Origin: Simmondsia chinensis
Taxonomy: Eukaryota > Streptophyta > Magnoliopsida > Caryophyllales > Simmondsiaceae
Length of the DNA: 64,000 bases
Assembly (NCBI GenBank): GCA_018398585.1
Contig: JAGTTD010000001.1
Location: forward strand, 4,590,501 to 4,654,500
Direction of reading: 5' to 3'
This document shows positions 23,437 to 35,232 of this stretch, in pieces; within the stretch, counting starts at the first letter, position 1; each line of letters starts with the position of its first letter. Both the position numbers and the translations under genes were made by a program. The notes below the pieces were generated by a model that was given only the letters and a program-made list of their open reading frames with translations, was not told the DNA's origin and made no database searches.

Positions 23437-23779
23437 AAAATATTTATTTAAAAAATTTAAAAATCAGCCCAAAAAATAAGCATAAATATCAGTTGACAAG
23501 AGCTGGCAAATATGATTTTGTTTAAAAAAAAAAAAAAAGCTTTAAACATGCATATTGGTGTCTTAAAATCCCACTCTTTCATCTTATATTACGGAAGTTA
23601 TTTATTATATTTTTTTAAAACCACATTTTAGTTTCTTTTTTTTTTTTATAATACCAAATTATGGGCTATTTAGTTATACATTATTATCTTTAAAAATTAA
23701 GAAAAAAAATTGAAAAACACAGTACAATAGCCTTTACTCGTCATTTCTTCATATTTTATTAGTTGGTTCGGTGATAATT

Positions 23780-24929
23780 AGCCGAAAAGAGCGCAATTGA
23801 GTTCAAGTATCAAACTCTTGCAGAATGGTGTTTCTCTTCTAAGGATAGTGCATCTACATGCCTCAACCCGATACATGCTTTCAAATAACCAATGATAAAC
23901 CATACTTAGATCTTCTAATTTGTTTGCTTTCTTGCTCCCTCTCTATCTTCAAAGCATGTTGGACCAGGTTTTTAGCTATAACAGTTGTTTTTTGGTCACA
24001 AAATATGTCGGAAGGTTGTTTTTGAACCTCTACAGTGTCTGCTATAATTTACACAACCATATAGCTCCATTTAAAGTCGCACAAGTTGTGATATATTTGA
24101 CTTCTGCAATACATAGTGCCATAGTTTTCTTTTTTGAGAGAGTGAACAAAAGTACATAGTTTTTGATGAAAATATCTTCTTTGAAATATGTTCTATATCA
24201 TCGAGAAAATCTACCAAATCATTATCGAAATACCCAACAAGATTTCACCTTTCAAAACTTTTATATTATGCCATCGTAATACTATCTTAGAAATGCTAAA
24301 TGAAGCTGACTTGGTTGTCAAGTAAATCTCAATAGCACGCTTGAAGCGAAAATGAGTATCTAGCCCAGTAGTACTCAAGTACAAAAGGCTAAAATTTCCA
24401 TTTGTTGATTCAAGTTCATCCTTCTTAGTGAATTTCTCATTGAGACTAGTGGAATAGGCACAGATTTGCATCCTCGTATCTTGAAATTTTTTAGAATACA
24501 ACTAGCTTTTTTTGGGCACAAGAATACGCAGCCTATAGAATGATCAATCTCCACATCGAGGAAATATCTCATTCATCCCATACCAATCATCTTCTTCTCC
24601 TTCTTTATATTTCCCGTGAAAGTAGCAAACTCTAGGAACTTATTTGAATCCATATAAAGTCTTTTTTAGCCCGTCGTATCTTTCTGTTCATTTCTAACAA
24701 AAACCTGGAATTATTCAATGGATATATCTTTTAAGAAAAGCCATTAAGGAAGGCTGACTTTAGGTTTGGTTGCTAGTTTTTTCAATCTTCCCCATCTATT
24801 GATGCTTGCATTATTCGAACTATGCCTTGTCTTTAAAATGAAGCAAATATTTCATTCTTGCCAATTCCAAATTGTCGTGAATATCCTTTCATAGCCAATC
24901 ATGCTTTATACTTTTGAATTGATCCATCG
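23780..24929 (-). pseudogene. Old Ty1/copia relic A, reverse transcriptase and RNase H part
   Basis: On the minus strand, broken in several frames: DGSIQKYKA, AMKGYSRQFG, then VKSAFLNGF-like and LKKTLYGFK-like reverse transcriptase text, then MRYFLDVEIDHS, ILKNFKIRGCKSVPIPL and YLSTTGLDTHF-like blocks near the C-terminus. The integrase and gag parts of the same relic lie at 26585-28330. A younger copia element (24930-26584) separates the two parts, and the linker plus the start of the reverse transcriptase domain are missing between them. Many stops; long dead. Confidence 0.75.
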
Positions 24930-25402
24930 TGTTAGAAATATGTCTCAAAATTCCTTGGAAGTCTAAGTAGGAAAGTCGTGAAGAGGTCCATCGATCGGGA
25001 ATGTTACGTAAGTTTGGGACGCTTGCAGTGAGCTCACCTATCGATCGGGACCCCCCGATCGATCGGGACCCCCCGATCGATCGGGAGCCGCGTTTTCACG
25101 CGGGTATATATACCGACGTAGGGTTACGTCAGAAGTATCCAATTCATACGAGTGCTTTTCCCTTGCAGCGCCACACCAACCAAAGAGAGAGAGAGAGAGA
25201 AAAGGAGTGATTGTAATTCTTCTTTCGATTCTATAATAAAAGCTCCAATCTTCCCCCGTAGTTTTCCTCCCTCTCGATTGTAGAGGGGTTTCCACTTAAA
25301 TTGCTGTGTTCTTGTATTTGATTCTCTTTAGTCTATTTTACTTCTCAATTGTCGTGATATTTGATTCGAATTCAGTACTTGGGATTTTCGTCTTTCCTCA
25401 CA
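24930..25402 (+). repeat. 5' LTR of copia element 1
   Basis: Starts tgttagaaatatgtctc and ends cctcaca. U3 contains three copies of a gatcgatcgggacccccc-type palindromic motif at about 25036-25086, then tatatatacc (TATA-like) near 25106. The R/U5 part holds a (GA)n run and aataaaa near 25233. It corresponds to the LTRs of the 32963-37986 element with point and indel differences. Confidence 0.85.
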
Positions 25403-25439
25403 AATTGATATCAGAGCCCTTGTTGTTCGAGTTGGTACA

Positions 25440-26584
25440 ATGACTCAGTAATCAAATCTGAGGTAGAGAAGTTCAGAGGTCAAGGAAGCTTTAGTTTGTG
25501 GCAAGTCCGAGTTAAAGGACTCCTGATCCAGAATGACTTGAAGAAAGCATTGGATGGAAAAGAGAAGAAACTAAAAAACATGACAGAGGCACAGTGGGAA
25601 GAATTGGATGATAAGGCTCTCACGGCGATACAAATGTGTTTAGCAGATGATGTACTGACAAAAGTCTTGGAGATGAAAACCGCCAAGGAATTGTGGGAGA
25701 AATTGCAAGAGATGTTTTGCCTCAAATCGGCCTCCAATAAACTCGCAGTAAAGCGCCGGTTATTCACGTTTCGTATGACGGAAGGTACATCGCTTAAAAA
25801 CCATCTTAGTGAATTTAATTCTATAATTCAAGAATTGAAAGAATTCGATGACACCCCTAAGGACGAAGATCAGACAATGATATTATTGTGTTCACTCTCT
25901 AATTCTTACAAAGGCTTTATAGAAAGCATGATATATGGTGGTAGGCCTACTATCGCAGTTGATGAAGTTAAAAAAAACCTAGTAAGTAAAGAGAGAGTAG
26001 ATAGGGAACTGTCTGACTCAGTGAATAACTCTGGTAATGGGTTGTTTGTGAGAGGTAGGACTGAATCTAGAGGGCCTGAAAGTGGAAAGAAGTCTAGGTC
26101 TAAATCTAGACATAAAAACCTATCGTGTAACTTCTGTCACAAGAAGGGGCACATAAAGAAAAACTGTTATAAGTTTAAGAACAAGCAGAGAGATGATAAT
26201 AGGAACGACCATAAGTCCGCTAAAGCCAGTGTAGTTGAAGATGAGGGAGATGCTGATGTCCTACTAGTAACCGAGTCACAGACCACGTCCAGGGATAAGT
26301 GGATCATGGATTCGGGTTGTTCTTACCACGTTTGTCCTAATAGAGACTGGTTCACCACTTATAAGTCAATTCAGGGTGGAGTACTCATGATGGGCAATGA
26401 TGCCGCATATAAGGTGATGGGTATTGGAACAGTTCGTGTGAAGATGTTTGATGGTACGGTTAGGACACTTAGCGACGTGCGACACGTCCCATATTTGAAA
26501 AAAAACCTTATCTCTTTAGGTACCCTTGAGTCCAATGGGTACAAATACACAGCTGAAAGTAGAGTCTTAAGGGTCAGTAATTGC
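25440..26584 (+). pseudogene. Copia gag-protease polyprotein, truncated
   Basis: The initiating ATG at 25440 is out of frame with the rest through a one-base loss; the frame is then open to 26584. Gag (UBN2-type, GSFSLWQVRVKGLL ... ELWEKLQEMF ... GRPTIAVDEVKK) is followed by the CCHC zinc knuckle CNFCHKKGHIKKNC. The aspartic protease [12 protein letters not shown] comes next, then [21 protein letters not shown]. After SNGYKYTAESRVLRVSN homology ends; the remaining codons to 26761 belong to the older relic. Integrase, reverse transcriptase and RNase H are absent. Confidence 0.85.
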
Positions 26585-28330
26585 GGAATATCCCTTTTTT
26601 TGTTTTGTCAACTAATCTTGAGTTATTTTTCGGTTAGAACATGCATAGAGCAAAAACATCCAAATACCGTCAAATGTTTAACAGATGGCTTGTGTCCCGA
26701 CCATGCTTCTGAAAGTCACATGTTGATGATGGTATTACTGTTACATTTGTTCAACATATAAACAACGACATTTACTGCTTCAACCAAAAATATATCAGGC
26801 GTAATTTTTCTTCAGCATTGATCTAGCCATCGCCCTTACATTTTTGTTCTTCTTTTTGAGAATACTATTTTCTTGAGGAATATAGGCCACTGTAAATTAA
26901 TGATGGATATTTTCAGCATCATAGAATGGTTGAATTGCATAGAGGTATACTACAACAACAACAATCCCAGTGCCTCAAGGGCTCCCGCAAAAGCGGGGTT
27001 TGGGGGGTAGATATACGCAGCCTTCCCCCTTTAGGGTGTCAACCTGAAGAGAGGCTGTTTCCGAGGACCTCCAACCGCATAGAGGTATACTGTATGCCCT
27101 TTATCCATTCTATATCTTTTCAAGCGACACCTACTTTCATTTTCTACTAGTTTCTTAAATTTCACAAGAATTCCAAACATTTTAGATCTTTTCAAAGAAT
27201 TCCAAACATTTAGATCTTTTCTTTACGAATTAATATACCGATGATGTTTGGAATAGTCACCATATCAATTTTCTTTCCAAAGATGGAGTCCTCATTGGTC
27301 CGCAAGCATCAATGTGTACAAATTAAAGATTCTAGAAGCTCGCCACATTGATTCCGTAGAAAATTCTCATTTGTACAATATTTAAAGATGACACCCAGTG
27401 CAAACTCTTGACGCTTTAATCAATAATGGGAAGATTGTGCACCATGTAATGAATTTTAAACTTTAGAAGTCACGATGCTTATTATTTTTGTGCCAAAGCC
27501 AATTATTAACATCAATTTTCCACTGCATAGGAAAGCTCGCATCATCATATTCACTATATGCTTGTTTTTAGATCAAACGTTATGCATTTTTTTCCATTCT
27601 AAATCCACTGAATAACCATTTTGCATCGTCTAATACATACTTAATAGATTTGACCTAAGTTTGGCGTATATAGAAGATCCTCAATATATTTGTTGGAAAC
27701 CTCTATTGGTTTGAATGGAGATTATTTTCTTGCCTCTTAACTTAACCATAGCTCCATTACCCATTAGTATTACAGTCTTAACTGAGATGCCCAATTTTTT
27801 GAAGATTTGTTGATTGATTTTCATGTGGTTGGTACACCACTATCAATAAGCCATATTTCCACATTTTTCCCCCTTCCTTGGTACTAGCTGCTTTTGATTT
27901 TTGGGCTCATCCTTTTTGGTTCCCATTGCAGATGTAGAAAGCCAATTTTTGATGTTTTGACAAAAAAATTGACTTTTGTTGTTGTATCGATCTTCCGAGA
28001 GATTCTTTACTCAAAGGCTTCTAGATATTCTACTATTTTTGCAATAGACATTTGAGAGACATTTTAGACTCAATGATCATTACGCATGGTGCAACATTTT
28101 TAAGTAAACTAGTCAAAGTTTTTCAGTTATTTTTTGATAAGTTATATTTTCATTGTAGGCTCTTAATTGGTTCACTATGTCCTCTATCACTCGTAAAGAG
28201 CAATCATTAACTTCATCTCCATCTTGCATTTTGAACGTCCTAAAATCTTGGCGGAGAGATTAGAGTTTGAGGGTTCCAACCTCAATCGTTCCTAAGAATC
28301 CATCTCTCAAGATTTTCTAGACTAATTTCA
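26585..28330 (-). pseudogene. Old copia relic A, gag and integrase part
   Basis: Minus strand, many stops. From 28330 downwards: a gag stretch (LRQDFRTFKMQDGDEVND, NQLRAYNENITYQKITEKL), protease and pre-integrase remnants (27400-27850), integrase pieces HIDACGPMRTPSLE near 27300, then AVNVVVYMLNKC and EAWSGHKPSVKHLTVFGC near 26640-26750. The gag matches that of relic B at 29100-29410, which runs the opposite way. Confidence 0.75.
26952..27076 (-). mobile_element. Au-like SINE without 5S head
   Basis: A 125-bp insertion in copia relic A. On the minus strand it runs from ggttggaggtcctcgg through ggaaggctgcgtatatctac and gggagcccttgaggcactgg to a (TTG)n tail. The perfect 15-bp duplication gcatagaggtatact lies at 26937-26951 and 27077-27091. 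It shows that the body can move without the 5S part, or after 5' truncation. Confidence 0.9.
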
Positions 28331-29040
28331 CAAAAGTAGCATTCATAATCCAAGGGAAAATAGAGTTGACAATGACATTAAATGCGGCTACCCGGGGGGG
28401 GGGGGGGGGGGGGGGGGGATAGGGGAAGGCTTGGGCCCCATTTTCCTAGAGTTCCGAAGTGATCCTCATTCTCACTTGCTATTTTCAGTGCTATTGGTCG
28501 AGCCCTACTATTTCACTACTCGACCGAGGCGAGTTCAAGTTCCTGCTTGCTTGATTGGTTCCATTGAGTTGAGCTGCTATCAACTTCAACAAGGCCAGTG
28601 CTGGAATTACATCTGCATTCTTTTTATATTATTCCTTTATTGGGATAGATCCCAGACCTTGTCTATCAGTGCTTTGTGGTATAACAACATTTGTGATGTT
28701 TGATGTAGTGAAAAGTCATAGTAGGACTTTGTGTTGATTTCTCTACTGGAATGTCTTTATTGACTAATGCTACTTTCTCGAAATCATGGGTACTTAATAG
28801 ATTCATTATCTTAACTTTTCAATAGTTATAGTTCTTGCCCATTAAAAATCGAAATATATTATGAGCTGGAATTAAGTTGAATTTGTCAATGCTAATGATT
28901 AGTATTTTTGTTTGTCGATTATATTATCGTGACCTTTGCTACATCAAGTACCGCAAATATGACTATACCATAAAGGGCTGCTATACCAAGTGTGGGATTT
29001 ATCCCAATCAAGGAATGACATAAAAAAGATGCAGATGCAA
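28331..29040. other. Spacer between head-to-head copia relics, with poly-G run
   Basis: Holds a 25-bp G run at 28394-28418. After it, about 28419-28700 is less AT-rich than its neighbours and contains a 90-codon plus-strand frame (28431-28703) with no family I can name. The flanks of the spacer are the LTR-side ends of relics A and B. The origin of the middle is unknown; organelle DNA is one possibility. Confidence 0.35.
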
Positions 29041-29633
29041 TCCCTCACATTCGTAGCGTCTTTGTTAACTCTATTTTCCCAAGAATCATGAACTCTACTT
29101 CAGCAAAAGTAGCAAGGGAAATCTTGAGTAATGAATTCCGAGGAACTATTAGGGTCAACACTATCGAACTCAAGTCTCTCCGCTAAGATTTCAAAACTTT
29201 CAGAATGCAGGATGAAGAAGAAGTGATAGATTACTCTTCACAAATGATGGAGGACATGCAGAACCTATTGAGAGCCTACGGTGAAAATATAACTGATCAA
29301 AAAATAATTGAAAGAACTTCGATTAGTTTAACTAAAAAATTTAATACATGTGTCATGATCATTGAGTCTAAAAACATATCTCCAATGTTTGTTTTAGAAG
29401 TAGTGGAAATCTAGAACCATTTGAGTAAAGAATCTATCGAAAAATTGATACAACAACAGACTTCGCTTTTCCTTTAAAACATAAAAATCAACTTTCATCA
29501 TCTACAATGGAAACCTACAAAGAAGAGGCCAAAATTCAAAAGCATGTAATATCGAGGAAGAGGCAAAGAAAAGGAAATACCCTTATAGTGACATCTATAG
29601 AAAGTATGGCTCTTTGATAATGGTGGTACCAAC

Positions 29634-30109
29634 TATCAAGGAACCGTCTGTCTCAAAAGGTTGAGCTGATAGGTGAAGGTCCAGGAATAGTTTTATACTC
29701 TAACATTGCCCCCCTCACGCGAATGCCAATTGGGCTGGAAGTGTGGATAGTGCACAGGCCCACCTCCTACCTTGTGCTTAAATTATTTTAACATTGAAAG
29801 TGAGAGTTGTTGAGATTCGAACTCGTGACCTCTTGGTCAACCTGATACCATGTCAAGGAACCATCTCACCCAAAAAGCTCGAGTTGATGGGTGAAGGCAC
29901 AAGAATAATTCTATACTCTAACATGCCCCCTAGCTCAAATGTGAACTAGGCTTGAAGCGTGGATAGTGTACAGGCCTACCTCATATCTTGTGCTTAAATT
30001 ATTTTAACATTGAAAGTGGGGGCTGTTGAAATTCGAACTCGTGATCTCTTGGTCAACCTGACTCTAATACCATCTCAAGAAACCCACTGTCCCAAAAGCT
30101 TGAGCTGAT
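29634..30109 (-). mobile_element. Tandem TRIM array: LTR-interior-LTR-interior-partial LTR
   Basis: On the minus strand the LTRs start TGTTAGAGTATA(A)AA and are 72-73 bp. They lie at 29634-29705 and 29851-29923, with a truncated third at 30073-30109. Two interiors (29706-29850 and 29924-30072) are near duplicates (ttgtgcttaaattattttaa, gattcgaactcgtga) and each ends, in plus orientation, with tgatacca or taatacca, the complement of the tRNA-Met primer site. There is no coding capacity. It sits inside copia relic B. Confidence 0.8.
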
Positions 30110-31876
30110 ATCTCAACTAAGACTCGTATAGCAATGGGTAAGGGAGTCATGGTTGAATTAGCAGGCTAGGGAATAATCTCATGACAAACAATAGAGATTT
30201 CAAAATATATCAAGAATTCATATGTGCCAGGCCTAGCTCAAAATCTACATAATATCTCTCAGATTATTGCAAAATAGTTATTCATTATATTTTGAAGGAA
30301 AGAATCTTTTTAATATATGATCTGAAACACAATTAAATAAGGAATATTACAATACAAAACAGGAGCTTTCTTATTTTGTGGCACATGGATATTCACAAAT
30401 AATAAGCATAAATTGATGCTGATAGTTGGCTTTGGTGCCAAAAAAAATTTGGGCATCATAACTTCTAAAATTTCAAATTGATTGCCCGACATGGATAGTG
30501 AAGGATCCTCCGGTTATTAATGAAAATACTGGAGTTTGCACCTACCAAAGAGGGCATCAACACGCCATCAATGTATCACCAAGGTCGTTGTCAGCATGTC
30601 ACTAAAAGTATGGTTGCAACCACAAGCCATCCACTAAACATTTAAGGGTGTCAGGTTGTTTGTGTTATTCTCATGTTCCAACTGAAAAATAAAACAAGTT
30701 AGATAATAAACTAGAGAAAGAGATTTTCCTCGACTGTAACACCTAATCTAAAAGATATTAGGTGTTTCATATACAAACAAATAAGTTAATTATTAATATA
30801 GATGTTATCTTTGATGAAGAATCATCACGTGATTGGAAAAATAAGTCACAAATGAATATGTTCTCGTTCCATCCCATTTTGATTATTCCCATCCTACATA
30901 AACAGAACAACCACCTCTACTAGATACTCAAGCAATAGATACCGAGCCTAAAGAAGTCCCATCAATTTCAACTGAAATAGTTCTCCATGATAGATCTCCT
31001 AATTGCACGCCATCTACTAAAAAATCTCCAATGTTGTCTCAAAGCCAAATCATTTCAGATAATTTTCTTAATAACCGTCATAGAAAAAAAATAAGGTAGC
31101 TTTCTGTTTTTTATGATGTTTATCCCCAATATCTAAACGAAGTTCATGACTTGAAAAAATTGTGAATGTTGTCACCTAACAATTCTCAAACCCAATAGTT
31201 TTGAAGAAGCCGTCAAGTGTGAAGAATGGAGGCTTGCAATGAAGGACAAAATTCAAATGGAAGAGAAGAATGAGACATGGGAATTGTTTAGCAAGCCAAC
31301 AAATAAAAATCTATTAGGTGTTAAACAGATATTTAAAACAAAGATGAATCTTGATGGATCAATTCTGAAGTGTAAAGCATGAACTATTGCAAAAGGATAT
31401 TCAGAACAATTTGGACCTAATTATAGTGAACTATTTGCTCCAGTTTGAAGACAAGGACATAATTTGAATGATGCTGACATTAGTAGGGAGGAAAGGTTAG
31501 AAAACATATCAAGTAGATGTGAAGTCAGCCTTCTTAATTGTTTTTCTAGAAGAAATGTACATTTAACCCTAAGTTTTGTTATTAGGAAAAGACATGAAAA
31601 TATGATGCACCGGGGCTAAAAAAGGCTTTATCCGAAATAAAGAGCTTGGTATAATCATATTGATGCCCACCTTACTGAACAGGGATTCCAAAATAAAGAA
31701 GTCCAAGTCAACATACTCTTTACACCAATATCCGAGGATCAAATATCATCATTCTCTCCCTATATGCAGATGATACGAGTGTGACCAATAATAGTCCCTC
31801 GATTGTTGCTAGTTCTAAAGAAAATATGAAGAGAGAATTTAAGACGACTAACATGGGATCAATGAGCTATTTCCAC

Positions 31877-32416
31877 CATAGTTAGTAAAATAGGGTACAA
31901 GAATTAAATGAAATTTATTACGCTCACGTATTATTCGGTTCTATATATAAAACATTCGGTCAAAAGTTTTGTGACTTATAAAAAGTTTATATATGGTTAC
32001 AATGATGTCTATAACAACTTCTTCTCAATAATTATAGAGGAAAAATGAACATAATTTTGTGAATTTTAACTTCTATTTGATAATGTTACCTATATTACAG
32101 CAGCAATAAGAACCATAATATATTGTGAAAAGTAATGTATAAGTCAATAATTTGAAGTTGAAATGATAAATTTTGCAAAATATGCAATATCGATACTTAA
32201 TTTAGGTTTAAGTATGGTTAATTTCAACTTTTTTTTTTTTTTTGCTTTTTATTTAGGAAAAATATGTATACGTATTATAAAACATGTATTAACCAACTAA
32301 CATAAAAAAGGGTATTTTATCATATGTTTGGAAATCATTCGTAAATGCCCTTTTTAAACGTAAAAATACAGATACGTGTTTAATGAGCCAATTATACGCG
32401 TATTTGACTAACTATG
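31877..32416. mobile_element. hAT-type MITE in copia relic B
   Basis: The 540-bp insertion starts catagttagtaaaata and ends tatttgactaactatg (inverted). Flanking 8-mers atttccac (31869-31876) and atttccgc (32417-32424) match at 7 of 8 positions. Removing it joins the reverse transcriptase text ATGAGCTATTTCCAC to TGTATGGAG, which restores the MSYFH-like order of the copia frame. No open frame. Confidence 0.75.
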
Positions 32417-32962
32417 ATTTCCGCTGTATGGAGATTGATCGTACTAGAGATGGCATATTGTTAAGCCAAATAAAATGTGCTATTGGTATTCTAGAAACAT
32501 TTTAGTTGCAAGACTGTAAATTTGTACCTACTCCAGTAGTCTCAATGAGAAATTCACAAAGGAGGATGGACCTAGACTAACAGATGAAGATGTCATGGAA
32601 GCATAATAGTTAGCCTTCTGTGCCTGGTTGCTTCTAGTCCAGATCTCGTTTTTGCTTCAATCATGCTATTGGGGTTCAAGCAGCAACAAACTCAGGAGCT
32701 TGTGCAACTTTAAATCAAGCAATATGGTTACATAAACTTCTAGCCGACAATGGAGAAGTTCAACAACAACCTGCCATTATATTCAGTTATGGCAAAACAA
32801 CACATTCGTTATAGCTAAAAACGTAGTTCAACATAAGAAGACTAAGCACGTGAAAGTAAAATTTTATTTTGTCCATAATTCTAAAAGTTCAAGCATAAAG
32901 AGATTGATCTACTGCAAGAGTAAAGAACAACTTGCAGCTGTATTTGCCAAGGCATTTCTTAC

Positions 32963-33424
32963 TGTGCGGAAATAAACAATGTACTCGGATCTCAATCGAA
33001 TCAAATACCACGACAATAATGAGAAATAAACGGACTAAAAGAGAAACTAAACAATAGACACAATGATTTACGTGGAAACCCCTTTACAATCGAAAGGGAA
33101 GAAAACCACGGGCGAAGATCGGAGCTTTTATTATTGAATCAAGAGAAGAAGAATTATAAAATTCTCTCTCACACTCTCAATATTTTGATTGCGGCGCCGC
33201 AAAGGGAAAATACCTCACACGTATATTTTGGATGCATTGTGACGTAGTCTACGTCCGTATTTATAATGCGCAGAAACCCTGTTTCCCGATCGATCGGCCT
33301 GCTCTCTGGATGCGTCCCTCTTTTACGTAACTTTCCCGATCGATTGAGCTTCACCTCGATCGATCGAACTCACCACAGCCCTTCTCCTTAATATGCCAAG
33401 TAATTTTGAGACATTTACCTAACA
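32963..33424 (-). repeat. 3' LTR of copia element 2
   Basis: 462 bp; on the minus strand it starts TGTTAGGTAAATGTCTC and ends TTTCCGCACA. It carries the gatcgatcg palindromes upstream of tataaatac. It lacks some bases present in the 5' LTR, including part of the palindrome block near 33290 (compare 37830-37860), so the two LTRs have diverged since insertion. Confidence 0.9.
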
Positions 33425-33511
33425 AATCTCCACTTTGGCTCAAAAATAACATCAACAATAAAAAAACTCCACCTTTTCCACAAACGCCCCCTCAACCGTG
33501 GCTAACATACA

Positions 33512-35191
33512 TCAAACTGAAAGACCCACCAAATTCGAGCAATGGTCGAACTTGCTTCCTGTTTGAACTTTTGTGAACATGTCATCTGGGTTATCCTCAG
33601 TCCCAATCTTCCTCAACTCCACCTTCCGCTCGTCAATTCGATCTCTGATAAAGTGATGCTTCACATCTATATGCTTCGTTCGGTCGTGATGTGTCATCTG
33701 ATCTTTCGCTAGGTGAATAGCGGATTGACTATCACAGTATACTCTAACTATCCCCTGCTCGACACTGATTTCACTAATCAAACCTCTTAACCAGACGGCT
33801 TCTTTGAATGCTTCTGTTACTGCCATGTACTCGGCCTCGGTAGTAGACTGTGCTGTAACAGGCTGTAAACACGCTCTCCAACTGATAGCTGTGTCACCTA
33901 AACAAAACACATACCCTGAAGTGGACTTCCTCTTATCGAGGTCTCCACCATAATCAGAATCTACATATCCAATCAAACAACACTTACTTTTCCCATATTC
34001 CAAACACAAATCAAAGGTTCCACGAAGATACCTGAGAATCCACTTTACTGCATGCCAATATTCTTTGCCCGGATTCGCCATGTACCTACTAACTCTGCTC
34101 ACTGCAAAAGCAATATCTGGACGTGTGCAAACCATCGCATACATAATACTGCCCATTGCACTAGAATAGGGAATCTGAGACATGTACCTGACGTCCTCCT
34201 CAGTCTGAGGCGAATCTAACGCTGAGAGTTTGAAATGAGCTGCTAACGGCGTGCTAACCGGGTTAGCATCCTTTATATGAAACCTGTCTAACACCTTCTC
34301 AATATACTTCTCCTGAGACAAGTATAATTTTTCGGCTTCTCGGTCTCTACGAATTTCCATGTCTAATATCTTCTTAGCTGCTCCAAGATCCTTCATCTCA
34401 AATTCACTCTTCAGCATTGATTTCAAGTCATTAACATCTTTCATATCTCGTGCTGCATTCAACATATCATCAATGTACAAAAGCAAATAAACAAAGCCTG
34501 AATTTGTCTTTCTGAAGTACACACAACTGTCGTACTTACTCCTGATGTAATCATGACTTGTCATGAACTGGTCAAATCTCCTATACCACTGCCTAGGAGA
34601 TTGCTTTAAACCATATAAAGACCTTTTAAGCAAGCACACATGATCTTCTTTTCCTTCAACAACAAAACCCTCGGGCTGATGCATAAAGATACTCTCTTCT
34701 TGTTCACCATGCAAGAATGCAGTTTTTACATCCAATTGTTCAAGTTCAAAGTCATGCATGGCAACCAAAGACAATAATGCACGAATCGAAGTATGTCTAA
34801 CTACAGGTGAGAAAATATCATGAAAATTAACACCTTGTACCTGACTGTAGCCTTTAGCTACCAAACGTGCCTTGTACCTTGCATCTTCAACTCCAGGAAT
34901 GCTCTCTTTTCTCTTGAAGGCCCACTTGCATCCAACTAGTCTTTTCCCTGTTGGAGGCTTCACCAGTTCCCAAGTCTGATTTTTATGAAGAGACTGCATC
35001 TCCTCATTCATAGCAACGAGCCACTTCTCAGCATCTGATCTCGATACAGCCTCTGTATATGAAGTCGGCTCACTGTCATCTAATGTCTCAGCAGTAGTGA
35101 GGGCATAGACAATCACCTCCTCATACCCATATCTCTCAGGAGGCCTAATCTGTCGCCTCGGTCTACCACCAGCTATAGTATTATTATCCAC
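33512..35191 (-). pseudogene. Copia reverse transcriptase-RNase H (3' part of pol)
   Basis: An open frame of 559 codons, shifted relative to the integrase frame. The RVT_2 domain starts at about residue 70 (NQTWELVKPPTGKRLVGCKWAFKRK). LDVKTAFLHGE and the catalytic LLLYIDDM lie near residue 240. The copia RNase H end follows: TRPDIAFAVSRVSRYM, YVDSDYGGDLDKRKSTSGY, TTEAEYMA, VYCDSQSAIHLAK and RTKHIDVKHHFIRD. The C-terminus is DHCSNLVGLSV. All the expected motifs are present and no stop lies within this block; it is a pseudogene only because the frame is cut off from gag-protease-integrase. Closest known type is tobacco Tnt1. Confidence 0.9.
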
Positions 35192-35232
35192 CTGCTGACC
35201 TGTTTCTGCTTATCAGTAACAACATCAGAAAC

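Larger units (their letters stand above)
24930..26584 (+). mobile_element. Copia element 1, 5' part only (LTR, gag, protease)
   Basis: It consists of a 5' LTR (24930-25402), the primer site tgatatcagagc at about 25406-25417 (one mismatch to the initiator tRNA-Met site), gag, and the start of pol. It then breaks off inside the protease/pre-integrase region at about 26584 and runs straight into relic A. No 3' LTR is found. It belongs to the same Tnt1-like family as the element at 32963-37986. Confidence 0.85.
29041..32962 (+). pseudogene. Old copia relic B, gag to RNase H, broken
   Basis: Plus strand, many stops and frameshifts. In order: gag (MQDEEEVIDYSSQMMEDMQN, GENITDQKIIERTSISLTKK at 29205-29414), a protease/pre-integrase stretch interrupted by a TRIM array (29634-30109), integrase end GCLCYSHVPTEK with a stop, then NKLDNKLEKEIFL (30650-30730), and reverse transcriptase EEWRLAMKDKIQMEEKNETW, LLGVKQIFKTKMNLDGSI, AKGYSEQFGPNYSELFAPV (31215-31450). 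RNase H text with KNVVQHKKTKHVKV-like residues follows near 32810-32870. The end of the frame (RFEYLCNKL-like) lies beyond copia element 2, at about 37992-38070. It carries a hAT-type MITE at 31877-32416. Confidence 0.8.

Noticed and set aside
25038..25295. Frame over the copia 1 LTR
   Set aside because: The translation reflects the gatcgatcgg palindromes of the LTR, as at 33169-33354, 37713-37987, 45266-45520 and 51427-51615.
28431..28703. 90-codon open frame as a gene
   Set aside because: No family likeness, no splice or promoter context, and it lies in a spacer between dead retrotransposons.
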